Below, in pieces: positions 19,205 to 29,389 of a stretch of 60,000 bases of DNA (within the stretch, counting starts at the first letter, position 1; every line of letters begins with the position of its first letter). Origin of the DNA: Diphasiastrum complanatum (taxonomy: Eukaryota; Streptophyta; Lycopodiopsida; Lycopodiales; Lycopodiaceae); contig CM055100.1 in assembly GCA_029204225.1 (NCBI GenBank), positions 11,543,272 to 11,603,271 of the forward strand. Direction: 5' to 3'. The translations under genes and the position numbers were made by a program. Below the pieces are notes generated by a model. The model was not told the origin of the DNA. It did no database searches and worked only from the letters and a program-made list of their open reading frames with translations.

Positions 19205-21733
19205 CTTGTCAACTTATTAGGTCCAAAGTTTGCCAGTCTCCTCGTGTGAGTATGGCTAGGTCACCTTGAATTTGCCCCCGTTTTGATCAACTTTCATTCA
19301 AAATTTGCCCCAAGAGAGAGGTGTTTGTGATAGTTCCCCTCCACTTATAAAATCGGCTAGTCGGACTTAGAGTAGAGTTCTTCAGACAAAAAGCCTTTCC
19401 AACACTTTGCTTCCCATCTGCTAGGATTATGACTCGATCCAACTTGTTGCCAATCTCTGAAGAGGATCCTAGTCTTTCCCCTTTGAGGAAAAACCCAACT
19501 GATACTAGATATCACCCATGCTCCGTAAGTTTCAGTTCCGAAGGTGGCCGTCCCAAAATGAAAACCAACTGCTCCATAGAAGATCTCCCCTGAAATTGCC
19601 GTTTCCAACTTTTGACTTCCTGCTTGCGTCTGGTGGGCGTTGTCGCAAATGAAACTAACCCAAGAAACAGGCTAGCCATCCATCCTTTGCAAACATTGAG
19701 TCGTTTCGTTGTCGTTCACGTGCGAGTACTTGAATTGCAAATCCGCCCCACAGATTCTGTAGTCCTCTTTGTTTGATGGTATCAGCCTTCAAAAGAAAGG
19801 TTCCTTCTTGAGCCATCAGCTCCTTGTATCACAAGCAATCATGCAAACCAGACAAAGCACGAGTACTAATACTCACCACGAATACATACAAGTAAGACAC
19901 TCAGGCAGGTTTACTAACAAGTAACAAAGACAAGGTCCCCCTTTGAGATGGTCTTGCCAACGGACCTTTTTCTGGCCACGCCCATACAAATCGATCACAT
20001 AATCAGCCCACATAGGACACCCCTCCAACTATACGTGTTTTCACCATTAAGCGGAACATTGCTTCAGTCACGCCCCAGCACTTTTTGGTCGATAGCCCTT
20101 ACAACTAAATGATCGGCAGCTATCCCGCACCGGCAACTAACCACCCGTGCTTTACACCCGAATTCGAGCAGCATCTTTGTATCAATGGTTAACCCGTACA
20201 GTTCGAATATGTCGCCCCGCACCCCACAAGGCACAGACCCTGCTTACACCAACCTAATGGCAGCACACTATCTCATTTGTCCTACGTGCAGACAGCGCCA
20301 GGCCCGAACCGCAAGAACTGACCGTGCTTACACCTCAAGGGCAGCACCTTGACTCATCAAGTCCCCCGTTCTGTCGACCACCCCGACCGTGGATGCACCC
20401 GTGCTTACACTGTGGGCAATACCTTGCACAACAGTTGTCTTGATGAACCCCAAACCGTGGCCATTTCCGTGAGATCTGCATAGCTGACCGGCCAGTCGGC
20501 TCTGATACCACATGTAGCGCAGGCATCCCAAAGGGAGCCGGAAACCACGACTTAGCTTCCCAACCTTCAACTCTTGCCATCCAAACCCACTTGACATACA
20601 AGCAGCCAACTCGCCAACAACGATCAGACTTAACCAACTTGAAGTTCCGAAAACCAACATTGAGATCCAACCTGGTGCCATGCCAGATCGGGGGTGCTGA
20701 TGTGGGTGACTTCCCTCCAAGCAAGCCGCCCGACATACATCAAACTTAACCAACTCGAAGTTTCGTTACAAACGAGTAACATCCATTCCAAGCAAGCGGT
20801 CTGACTTACTTCAGACTTAACCAACTGAAAGCTTCGTCACGAGCGCTGGAAGCTAACCTGGCGCCATGCTAAACTGGACAGCCATAAACAGGTAACTTCC
20901 ACCCAAGCAAGCCATCCAACTCAGCCGACAGGTTAGAGCCCTTTCCCCAAGAGCTTAACCCATTCACATTCATGCGGAACACTCAGAACCACAAGCCGCG
21001 ACAGATATGGAGACAACCAGTTCCTGGACCAAATGGTCCCGACAGCATACCGCTGGTGCCACGGACCAAATGGTCCCGACGGCATACTGCTGGCGTCCCG
21101 GGATACGACCCTCAACTATGTGCCAACTTAAAAATTTTGAAGCGGCCTTATAATTGGCGCTTTTACCAAACACTGAAACCCAGAAGGTAATCAGAGTTAG
21201 TTTGAGAGAAATTCCACTTTATTGATAAATCTGAAAAGGTTACATTTCAAGTGTGTGACCGACCCTAGTCTTCAAGGCGCTAGCATGCCAAGGCGAGAGC
21301 CATGACAACATTCCCGCAAGGGAGGCTGAGACTTGGTTGGAGCTCACCCTGAGTCGCAACCCGCACTCCCCTATAGTATTGGTGGGATTCGGCACCCCCC
21401 CTCATACCAAACACTCTATTCAGGCTGGTAAAACACATTTTTCTCTTTCTAGGATTTTCTCTCTCTAGAGTTTATTGATCCCCAGGCTTCCTTTAATCGT
21501 GCCTAGATCGTGTGAGGTGATTGCACATCGATCTGAGCTCTCTGGACTTCGCTAGAACCGATCAAAGATTTTCAGCCATAGGAACTTGGCACCGGCTGGA
21601 TTCTGGTCACAGTGGCGCCGGGAGTGGGCCCAGCGCCGTTGGCGCCGGGAGCAGCAGGGGCGCTGCTGGCGTCGGGGACAATGCTGGCGCGAGTGGCGCC
21701 GGAAGTAAAGCTTATGAAGATAGCTTTACAACA
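19205..21733 (-). mobile_element. Antisense L element, 3'-truncated, inserted in repeat R
   Basis: Reading leftward: a full LTR (21733-20513, starting TGTTGTAAAGC and ending GCGCTACA), PBS TGGTATCAGAGCC (20510-20498), the hairpin array (20429-20034), and an internal region to 19205 ending at AATAAGTTGACAAGTT. About 500 bp (roughly 19290-19795) is absent from the copy at 12297-15773. There is no 3' LTR or polypurine tract. The open frames here (for example 20753-20328) are not conserved as proteins in the family and are not annotated as genes. The LTR has about 77 bp more than the 14641-15773 LTR, with an AATAAA in that segment. Confidence 0.85.
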
Positions 21734-22416
21734 ATCTTGTATGTCAAATCTCAAGAAAAATAAAATTTATAACAATATAAAACCAGTTTTAACAATTAAA
21801 TACTACCATAATGATCTTTGGATTGATTTTTTATGTTCCATCATATTAAAAAATATATTTTTTGTAAGATTTTATGTCAAATCCTAGAATAAAATATTCT
21901 TATAAAAGCTAGAAAAGATTATAACTTGCATGACATTTAAAGCATGCAAGCCCATGTGGGGGACCCTCCCACGTGTGAAGAGAAGGAAAAAAACTGCGTG
22001 GAACATCCAGCATGGATATCGCATGGATTATCCACGCGTGGATAACTACTGCGTGGATAATCCACGCGAAACTTGAATGCCCATAAAACCACATTTCTGT
22101 GAGCATTCTTGCTCCTCTTCTTTTGCTTTCAAGTTTTAGTGGTTTTCCTAATCTAGTGTTTAGTGCTCTTGCTTGCTATTGCTCTTCCAAGCTCTATAGA
22201 TCTTGCTTGTCTGCTTTTGGTTGCTCTTCCTTGCTAGTGATCTCGCTCTTGCTATTGCTTGCAACCTCTTCCTAATCTATTGATCTTGCTTGCTCTTGCT
22301 TGCTATTGATCTATTGCTTTCTTGTCATTGCTTACTCTTCTAATCTAACACTCTTCACTACTCTTTCACTCCCATTCTCCACTACTTTCTAACTTTTAAA
22401 GTTTTTCTATGATACA
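21734..22416 (+). promoter_or_regulatory. Upstream region of the transposase-like gene with TTATCC palindromes
   Basis: A perfect 18-bp palindrome TTATCCACGCGTGGATAA at 22028-22045 and a near-palindrome GCGTGGATAATCCACGC at 22051-22067 lie 5-6 bases apart. Looser copies occur just upstream, along with a CACGTG box at about 21970. A TATA-like CATAAAAC follows at about 22083, then a CT-rich leader with repeated GCTCTTGCTTGCTATTG (22106-22400) up to the ATG at 22417. Promoter function is inference. Confidence 0.5.
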
Positions 22417-23563
22417 ATGTCTTCAAGTGGTAGGTCAAGTGGAAGGTCAAGTGGGAGACCATCTAGAGGAAGAGCTCGTGAGGAGCCTGAAGAATATAAT
22501 CAAGAGTGGTCTGAGAACCTATCTCCTCAACAGAGAGATAGAATAAAAAATCTTGTATTATCTTCTTCGGGTGAATCATCTGAGAGAAGAGCTTCCGAGG
22601 ATGCCCCTTCGCAGGAATCGTGTAGTGTGTATTATGATCTTAACCCACATGGTGGAGTTATAAAAAAATGTGTGGCAATGTAATTCATGCCTATTTGTGT
22701 GATTTAGTTGCTTTATATTTTGGTAAGGATTACATGATCGATTGGTCCTCCCAATCGCTTCAAGACAAAAATAAAATGATAGAGACTTTATATTCCGAAT
22801 TCCCTCAATCCAATGCTTTTAGTAGGACTTCGGCCCTGAATTCAATGTGCCTTTGGATTCGAAACAAAAGGCAATTGATGAGAAGAGCTGTGAGAAATCC
22901 CAAGAATCCCCTGCCTAGATGGTGCTCCAAAAGAGATTGAAGGAAGGTGAAAGGGGAATTGTTGCAAAACAATCCCCAAAAGTATGAACAACAATGTAGG
23001 GCCACCGCCGAGAAGCTCTTAAAACATGGCCAAAGTCACTTGGGATCGGGAGGAAGGGAAAATCTAGAGGCCCAATATGTAAGTGCAATATTTTTTACTA
23101 TGATTCTATTTCTGTAGTGACTTTGCTAATGTTTTCTATTGCTAAACTATATTGTATTGCTAAACTATGTTTTTTTGTTGAATGTAGTTTAGTGATTTTG
23201 GAAGACACATGACCGCCGCGGAGTACAAACAAGGTTACAATCTTGGATATGCCGACCTTAAAGCTTTTATGGAATTCCATGGATTGTTTCCAATCATAAA
23301 CTCTTAACCTTTATTGTTTTGTGATTGTTTACTTTGTGGTTTACAAGTAAGTTTAATCTCAATTTAATCGAATCGCTGATTCTACTTTGTAGAGAGGCTC
23401 TACAACTTCAAGCGTTCATGATGTGGAGGAAAATGTGGAAAATATTGAGGAGCAAAATGTGGAAGAGAACGTGAATGAGGGCGAAGGGGAGTTTGAAGAT
23501 GTGGACACCAACGTACACCTACAAGATGAAGGAAGCGAGGAGGGAGGAAGTGATGATGAGTAG
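22417..23563 (+). pseudogene. Transposase-like gene with intron, broken (copy 1)
   Basis: The N-terminus is a Ser/Arg/Gly-rich, then acidic region (22417-22683). A frame change at the A7 tract near 22663 leads to a globular region from 22668 (YFGKDYMIDWSSQSLQDKNK, then LWIRNKRQLMRRAVRN). It is cut by TGA at 22938-22940 but continues in the same frame to KYEQQCRATAEKLLKHGQSH and GSGGRENLEAQY. A 109-bp intron (GTAAGT at 23079, acceptor TAG at 23187) joins in frame to FSDFGRHMTAAEYKQGYN. The frame stops at 23307. An acidic segment (23393-23563, ending GSEEGGSDDE) follows an AG at 23392 and may be a last exon. The WxxxDK... then R.K....GSGG order loosely resembles plant Transposase_24 (Ptta/En/Spm) proteins. 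The family assignment is tentative. Confidence 0.5.
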
Positions 23564-23711
23564 AGTTTTAAAATTAAATGTAAGGCCTTGTAGAAGGCAA
23601 TGTACGAAGGGGGAATTCATTCTCTTATCAATGTACTTTTTTTAAAATCAATCAATATAATGTTTTGGCACTACATCATTCTTTCAAAAAATTTGATGCA
23701 TATATTTTTAA

Positions 23712-23855
23712 TTCATGAATGCAAATGTATAGTCTATTGATTGCAAATGTATCTATTGATGTATTCAATGCAATGCATAGTCTATTTAATGCACATCTAT
23801 TGAATGCAAATGTATCTATTGATGAATTCAATGCAATGTATCTATTTAAACACAT
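23712..23855. repeat. Degenerate short tandem repeat ATGCAAATGTATCTATTGATG
   Basis: Variants of GAATGCAAATGTATCTATTG and TTCAATGCAATGTAT recur about every 45 bp between 23712 and 23855. Non-coding. The same block lies at 45218-45361. Confidence 0.6.
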
Positions 23856-23863
23856 GATTTGCA

Positions 23864-24250
23864 TGCTAGAATGCACAATAGAAAGTAATGAAAAGCACAA
23901 TGGAAAGTAATGGAAACCACAATATAATGCATCAATAGATAACACACTAAGTTATCAACTAAATATCAAATGAATCATAATAAATGTGAATTTACCTTTA
24001 TTATTGTATCTCCATTGTTTTGCAATCTTTGCTTTTCCTTTTGCATGCACTTTATCTTTCAATCCTTTGCAATGAAAGCTCTTCTTTCATTTTTCATATC
24101 CAAGCATGCATCACAAACAAAAAAGATCCTAAAACTTATACTTAAAGATTACGATCACAAAACACGTACAATTAACATCCATCAATGAACTAAAAACCCT
24201 AAAAACTATTTCATCCCACTACTATTGATAAGCCTATATCGAAAGCGAAG
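23864..24250. other. Spacer, nothing recognised
   Basis: AT-rich. Only short frames without family motifs. Confidence 0.4.
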
Positions 24251-24406
24251 ATGAAAGATTATGATATAGTAGCTGATATTGGTTCTCTTTGCCCCAATAT
24301 AACTTTTGAGCAATTGTTGGCAGATAACAATTATTATCGCAAGCAGTTAAAAGGTCTCTATGCTCCTAAGAAGAGGAAGCCAATTTTATGGTTGGAAATC
24401 TGCTAG
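24251..24406 (+). pseudogene. Possible gypsy pol scrap upstream of protease
   Basis: A 51-codon frame MKDYDIVADIGSLCPNITFE... continues QLLADNNYYRKQL and PKKRKPILW, then TAG. The YDIV...I....LL....R.L pattern resembles the linker before retropepsin in plant gypsy Pol. The match is short. The region after it has no protease motif. It is repeated at 45757-45912. Confidence 0.4.
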
Positions 24407-24494
24407 TTGCTAAAAATCTTTGGGGTCTTATTATTGAAGATGAAGAACGTTCCATAGATATTGCACCTGCTACTCCTGCTAGAGGTGGTTTGAG

Positions 24495-24620
24495 AGACTA
24501 GAGATGCATGAAGGTGATAGTATAGCTGATCATCTTACGAAGATTCAAGATCTTCGAGAGCAGTTACTAATTCAGACAATGGACGAGGTTCATCGTGAAC
24601 GTGTCATCAGTACCTCAGGC
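24495..24620 (+). pseudogene. Ty1/copia gag (UBN2-type) scrap
   Basis: The frame RLEMHEGDSIADHLTKIQDL, then REQLLIQTMDEVHRERV, matches the conserved L.M.EG.S..DHL.KI pattern of copia gag. Flanking sequence is out of frame. It is repeated at 46001-46126. Confidence 0.6.
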
Positions 24621-24639
24621 TTTTTGGCTGCATCGAGCT

Positions 24640-26190
24640 TATAATTCTCCCGCCTCATATTTTACTATGAGCATACAAAAATTTGAGCTCATAGTGCTCC
24701 CGCTACATATTTTGCAAAGAGCATACCGAGATTTCAAGTCGGTTGAAACATGCAAAAAAATTTTGTCTTTCATTATTACAAGCACACTTAACTAATTAAT
24801 GCATGAAGTTAGAACTAGTAAACCACAATAGTTAGAATGCAGGCATTATCGAAAACTCAAAAAATGGCAACCAAACGTTAGCGGTTTCCACTCTCTCTAC
24901 GTAACCTCTCTCTAAAGTCAAACTTCTTAAAGGGCCCATTTTGAGCCCATATTTCTCCTAATGACAAGGCCTTGTATGGGCCCAAGCAAGCAACAAAATT
25001 CTGATCAAGTTATTAATTAAATCGATTTCAGAACAATTGGAGCAAATTGTAATGTTTATCTTTTTAGGGATCATGAAGAATTTGTAATAATGCCCATGTT
25101 CATTGATAATAGTATATTGCTAGAAAATAATCTTAGATTGATAGAGGCTGTAAAAAGTTTATTCTTAGAGTTTGGGACATGAATTTTAGAGAGACAAATT
25201 TGTCTTGAAATCATTGAAGATACACACAAAAGAAATTTTTACATAAGGTAGAAAAAATATGTCTTGAGCATTGTGAATGAGTATGCAAGGATGCATCATA
25301 AGGAGATATTCACTTTAATGGAAATAGGAGCAATCTGAAGTGAAAGGGACTATTCCGCCACAAAGACAAAGAAAAAAAATCTCAAACTTTCTCTATTGCA
25401 GCCTATTAGGGAGTCTGATATACTAAGAATGTTGTTGATGGAGGGAAGAGTTACTATGGAGCGACCATGATGAAGATGGACAATCGGAGTGGAATTTCTT
25501 TATGTTAAGGAACATGTTTTTCATTCAAAGACTAAATACATTTTGTTGAAGTATCGACATGTGAGAATTAGGCTAGGAAAGAGAAACATATGTCACCTAT
25601 ATCCGATCGTAAGAGATGGTGGAAGCTATTATAGCAAATTCTTTGGGCATAAAAGTAGAGAATTTTTTAAGTGCAAAGTTTAGCATATGATCATAATGGA
25701 TTTTCTTTTTTGTTCAAGAGAGGGCATTAAAAATGAGTGAACAATAAACCATCTATTCAAATTCAATCATCAAACTCAAACTCGAATGTTGTTCAAATCA
25801 TGTTTGAAACTTGAAATGTTCCTCTGATATATATATACGTATATATATACACAGATATAGTCTAAGCTTGAATTTTACCAAGAGTTAATCATCCTTGAGC
25901 AATGTCATGATGGAATTAATCATGTCTTGCTCATTTTGATACAAGCTTAATTTTGATTTAACGTTATCTCGCATTCGACATAAAAACGAATCGAGCTATG
26001 TGACATGGATGAAAATGGTCGAGCTGTGAGCTGTGGGAACTGCGAGATGCAGCGATGCTTAACCTTAATGCCAAGTGCTCAGGTTTCCTGTGTATTTTGG
26101 AGGCACCTCCCCTAACACAATGTTCATGTGAAATTTTCAACTAGAAATTTAGGTGATCATTCTTCTCATAATCATCCAATCAAATGTTAA
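24640..26190. other. Unassigned stretch
   Basis: No family is recognised. One frame at 25489-25683 (MEFLYVKEHVFHSK...) is intact and identical in copy 2 (46995-47189), but the two copies are so alike that this is not evidence of selection. A palindromic TATATATACGTATATATATA lies at about 25831-25850. Confidence 0.4.
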
Positions 26191-26221
26191 CACATAGCAC
26201 ATGATCTTTTCGGTGAAATAT

Positions 26222-26315
26222 TGTGGACAGCCAATCACGGGCTACCACATAGCACATGCACATTATGGTGAAATGTGCGTGTGCTATGTGGTAGCCTATC
26301 ATTGGCTGTCCACAT
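26222..26315. repeat. Long foldback (MITE- or miRNA-precursor-like hairpin)
   Basis: Arms of about 42 bp, 26222-26263 and 26272-26313, pair with about four mismatches around an 8-base loop (TATGGTGA). The outer part of each arm carries GTGGACAGCCAAT. Weaker pairing continues outward (GGTGAAATAT against ATGCACATTCCACC). It is identical at 47728-47821. Confidence 0.85.
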
Positions 26316-26336
26316 GCACATTCCACCAAAAAAACA

Positions 26337-26410
26337 AAAAATGTAAAAAAATTTGCAATATAAATGCCAAAAAAAATGTAAAAAAATTTGCAATATAAAT
26401 GCGAAAAAAA
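26337..26410. repeat. 35-bp tandem repeat, two copies
   Basis: ATGTAAAAAAATTTGCAATA followed by TAAATGC occurs at 26341 and 26376, flanked by A-runs. Confidence 0.85.
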
Positions 26411-26527
26411 AAAACTTCCACCCTGATTGGGCACAAGCCCTCGGGCTCCCGCCCTCCGGCATTGGGCCCTCCCAAGGGAGCTAATTTCGCCCTAGACGGC
26501 TAGCTAGTTCCGCCCTAGACTGAGTTC

Positions 26528-26550
26528 CACCCCACCCCACCCCACCCCAC
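26528..26550 (-). repeat. (CCCCA)n tract, G-quadruplex motif on the minus strand
   Basis: Four to five CCCCA units. On the minus strand this gives four GGGG runs separated by single T bases. It is also at 48034-48056. Confidence 0.8.
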
Positions 26551-26887
26551 TTAACCAATTAATGCTTCATGTGCAAATGGAACAAAACAGATGCGAGGTG
26601 ATTCATCGGGACTCAATAATTTGCTATGAGTGGCCGTACTTGGCAGATTTTGAGTGCCACCTCATTTGCCACGTAGAGACATCTGCAAGGCAGTATTGAA
26701 AACTATCTGGTACAACTATGATCTACGTGAAGAGTATATTTCCATGAGCTTGTGGACAGCTTACGATTACGTCTTCTGTTGTGGTAATAGCAGAAAGGAA
26801 GCTACTGACAGCAGTCAGGTCAATTCTGTTGTGATCTTAAAATTGATTGTAACCAGTGACACTGAACATGCTTTCGGCATAAAAATT
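26551..26887. other. Spacer between foldback region and repeat R
   Basis: An open frame 26654-26929 (MPPHLPRRDICKAVL...) runs into repeat R but shows no family motif. Nothing else is seen. Confidence 0.35.
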
Positions 26888-28245
26888 AAATTGCCTTTTC
26901 ATGTAATATGGCAACGGATACGTACTTGAACATAACATCCTATACTATAAGAACTTCCATGAATCTGACGATACTTCAATAATGTCAAAGAAATATGTGC
27001 AATTTTGATTTCTGAAGAAGATATTCTGATTCGATCATTTAATGATGTATGATCGCCTAGGCGGTGTTGAGCAGCGGAAATAGGGACATTGTATATCCAG
27101 ATTCCGGAATCTGATCAGATGCATGGATAAGGGCTCTAATTTTAGCCAGGGCTGAACTTGAACCTCTTCGACGTCTTAAGCGAGCTTATAGTTTGAACTA
27201 TAAAGAGAATTTATGTTTGCATGGCAAAAGAAATTTCCACGTTTCCACTAATTCGTTACTCCCGCTATAGAGTTTAGGCTCCTGGGAGAGGTTTCTGCAA
27301 CAGGAAGCACAGATTTCCGGAAAAGATACGTAAAACTCATCACACCTCGTTGATACATCGTATATTTTCTTTAAAGCTGGAGCCAGTAGTAGGAAATAGC
27401 TATTTGCTGTCATTTTCTGTAGTTACTGTTCCAGCTTCCATGCATATCCTGAGTCTGTGAGTCCTGATTTTCAACGTCCTAACTCCCAAGTACCGATTCC
27501 CAATGTCCGTGCATACCTCGATGTTCTTATACATTGATCGTGCTCGCCGTTCATGTGGGTGATCCTGACACACTATGAAAATCCGTTGGAGAACATGGGA
27601 GCGAGGATTGATCAGCAGGGTGGCTGGGAGCTGCGATTCGCGAATGAGAGGGTGGTCCTGTCTCAAGTGTCACGTTCTGCTCTTTCGAGTGGTGCTTATC
27701 TGCGGCGCCTAATTACATTATTTTTTCCTTCTCAATAATGTACTACCTAACGTGACCTGCCTCCTCCATGAAGAGTAGATTTCTTTTAGATTTGTTTGTG
27801 TTGCAAGGAGCTGAATTTATGGAGCTAGGAGCATGGCCTTTAGCTATGCAGCTAAGGTGTAGGCTATAGGGATCATATGCTTAAAATTGGCACTAATTGT
27901 GTGCGAAGTTTTAGTGGACCTCATTTTAGCATTGCCTTGCAAAAGGCAATGCTGTGTGTTCAAGTTGATCAATGAAGATTATTCAAAAGTTAATGTTAAA
28001 ATCTATGTTGTAAATTACAAGGGTATGTCCATAACAATCTTTGCCATATACTCTTTTTGCCACATTGCTAAGGACTGTATTTGCAAGAACTCATTCCTCT
28101 ATCTCTGTCTTTCTCTGGTAGGCATGTTGACGCTTTACCTGCACCTTGATAAATAAGAGACTTGTCATTGGTAAGGATTTCGATTTACTTTGAAAATTAA
28201 TATATTCAAAATATGTTTAATCCTATGCTTGCATTTTTGTGAATT
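26888..28245 (+). repeat. Dispersed repeat R, copy b
   Basis: Same order of blocks as 17441-19200. It lacks about 357 bp at 27143/27144 that is present both in copy a (about 17690-18095) and in the duplicate at 48650-49006, so the deletion happened in this copy. It contains the GCAA hairpin at 27928-27953. Confidence 0.8.
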
Positions 28246-28246
28246 T

Positions 28247-28320
28247 TGTAGAGGGGATCTACTACATCAAGCAAACAAGTGGAAGATGTGGGTAAAAATA
28301 TTCCTTTGGAATGATTGGAT
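28247..28320 (+). pseudogene. Remnant of a second transposase-like last exon
   Basis: TTTTGTAG followed by AGGGGATCTACTACATCAAG encodes RGSTTSSKQVEDVGKNIPLE before TGA. This parallels the segment after the acceptor at 23392 (RGSTTSSVHDVEENVENIEE). It suggests that repeat R lies just upstream of a lost sister gene of the one at 22417-23563. Confidence 0.5.
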
Positions 28321-28399
28321 GGAGGGAAAAATAATGAGATGAATAAGATGATGATGAAACATGATTCAAATTCAATTGAAAATGACTAAACCTCTTATC

Positions 28400-29139
28400 A
28401 ACATGAAATTCTAATTCTTGCTTATGTTATGTCCTAATAGAATTTGGGGCTTTCATTCACCACACAAGAAAGCATATCAAAGATCTTCCATCAAAAGCAC
28501 TCATCCTTTGGAGTTGATACACTCGGATGTGCACTTCTCATCATCTCAAAGCAAGGGAGGAGCCACTTGTTTTGTGACTTTTATTGATGATTTCACAAGA
28601 TATACATGGCTATATCTTCTTTCTTCTAATCTTTGGTGTATGATCACTTCCTTATATTCTAGCATATGTTGGAGTATTTGGCACTATTTTCTTTGCACAT
28701 ATTCCCTTGGAAACAAGGAAGAAGGATGATCCATGCTCTTGCAAAGGGATCATGGTTGGATACTCATCCACCAAAAAGGCTTATAGAGTCTTTGTGCTCT
28801 CTACTTATCAAGTGATTGAAAGTAGATATGTTATATTCCATGAAGATCAACATCCATCATTTGAAGGGGCCAAGATCAAGTCACCTCAATATCTATCACC
28901 TATCATGCCTATTGAAAACCATCAAGACTTGTTGGAGTCGAGATTTGAGGAGGAGTCTCCTCAGGTTTGCACACCTAGGAGGACATCTAGGGAGAGATCT
29001 AAGCCTAAAAGGCTTTTTTATGTTAACAAAGGCAAGCAAGTGGAGATTGATTCCACCAATTTTGCATATTTCATCTCACATGAAGAGCCAAAGGATGTTG
29101 AAGAGGCACTAAGTACCAAGGAGTTGTATGATGCCATTT

Positions 29140-29142
<3 letters not shown>
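28400..29142 (+). pseudogene. Ty1/copia integrase fragment, core deleted (copy 1)
   Basis: HPLELIHSDVHFSSSQSKGG and CFVTFIDDFTRYTWLYLL (28500-28625) are the start of the copia integrase core with its first Asp. The expected middle, with the second Asp and Glu, is missing: after about 80 frame-shifted bases the sequence resumes at the C-terminal KGIMVGYSSTKKAYRVF (28745) and VIESRYVIFHEDQ. It ends with EEPKDVEEALSTKELYDAI, the linker leading to RT, and is cut by the GA microsatellite at 29143. Confidence 0.88.

Positions 29143-29196
<54 letters not shown>
29143..29196. repeat. (GA)n microsatellite
   Basis: About 54 bp of GA repeats at the truncation point of the copia fragment. Copy 2 has a similar tract of about 51 bp (51001-51051). 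Confidence 0.95.
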
Positions 29197-29199
<3 letters not shown>

Positions 29200-29389
29200 T
29201 GAGAGTTGAGAAAGGTGTCGTATGTTTGAAACGAAAATTCAGCTCAAAGGGGTAAGACAAACACGAACGAGAAACGAAACACGAACGAGAAACGAAACAT
29301 GAACAAGAAATGAACTCGAATAGAAAGTATTCGTGCGCAGTAGTGGAACGAGCTATACGACTTTCTCCGTAGGCATGACTATGCCTATC

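Noticed and set aside
20328-20753. Open frames of 130-140 codons in the antisense L element (and 41831-42256, 12518-13010)
   Set aside because: They overlap each other in different frames, cross the LTR/PBS boundary, and their register is not preserved in the diverged copy at 12297-15773. They reflect the element's composition, not a gene.
25489-25683. 64-codon frame identical in both tandem copies as a conserved gene
   Set aside because: The surrounding non-coding DNA is equally identical, so identity says nothing about selection. No family motif is seen.
17441-28245. Repeat R copies a and b as the two LTRs of one large element
   Set aside because: No PBS or polypurine tract lies inside the boundaries, the ends are not TG...CA, the copy-a right end is simply where the L element inserted, and an isolated inverted copy occurs at 5905-6320.
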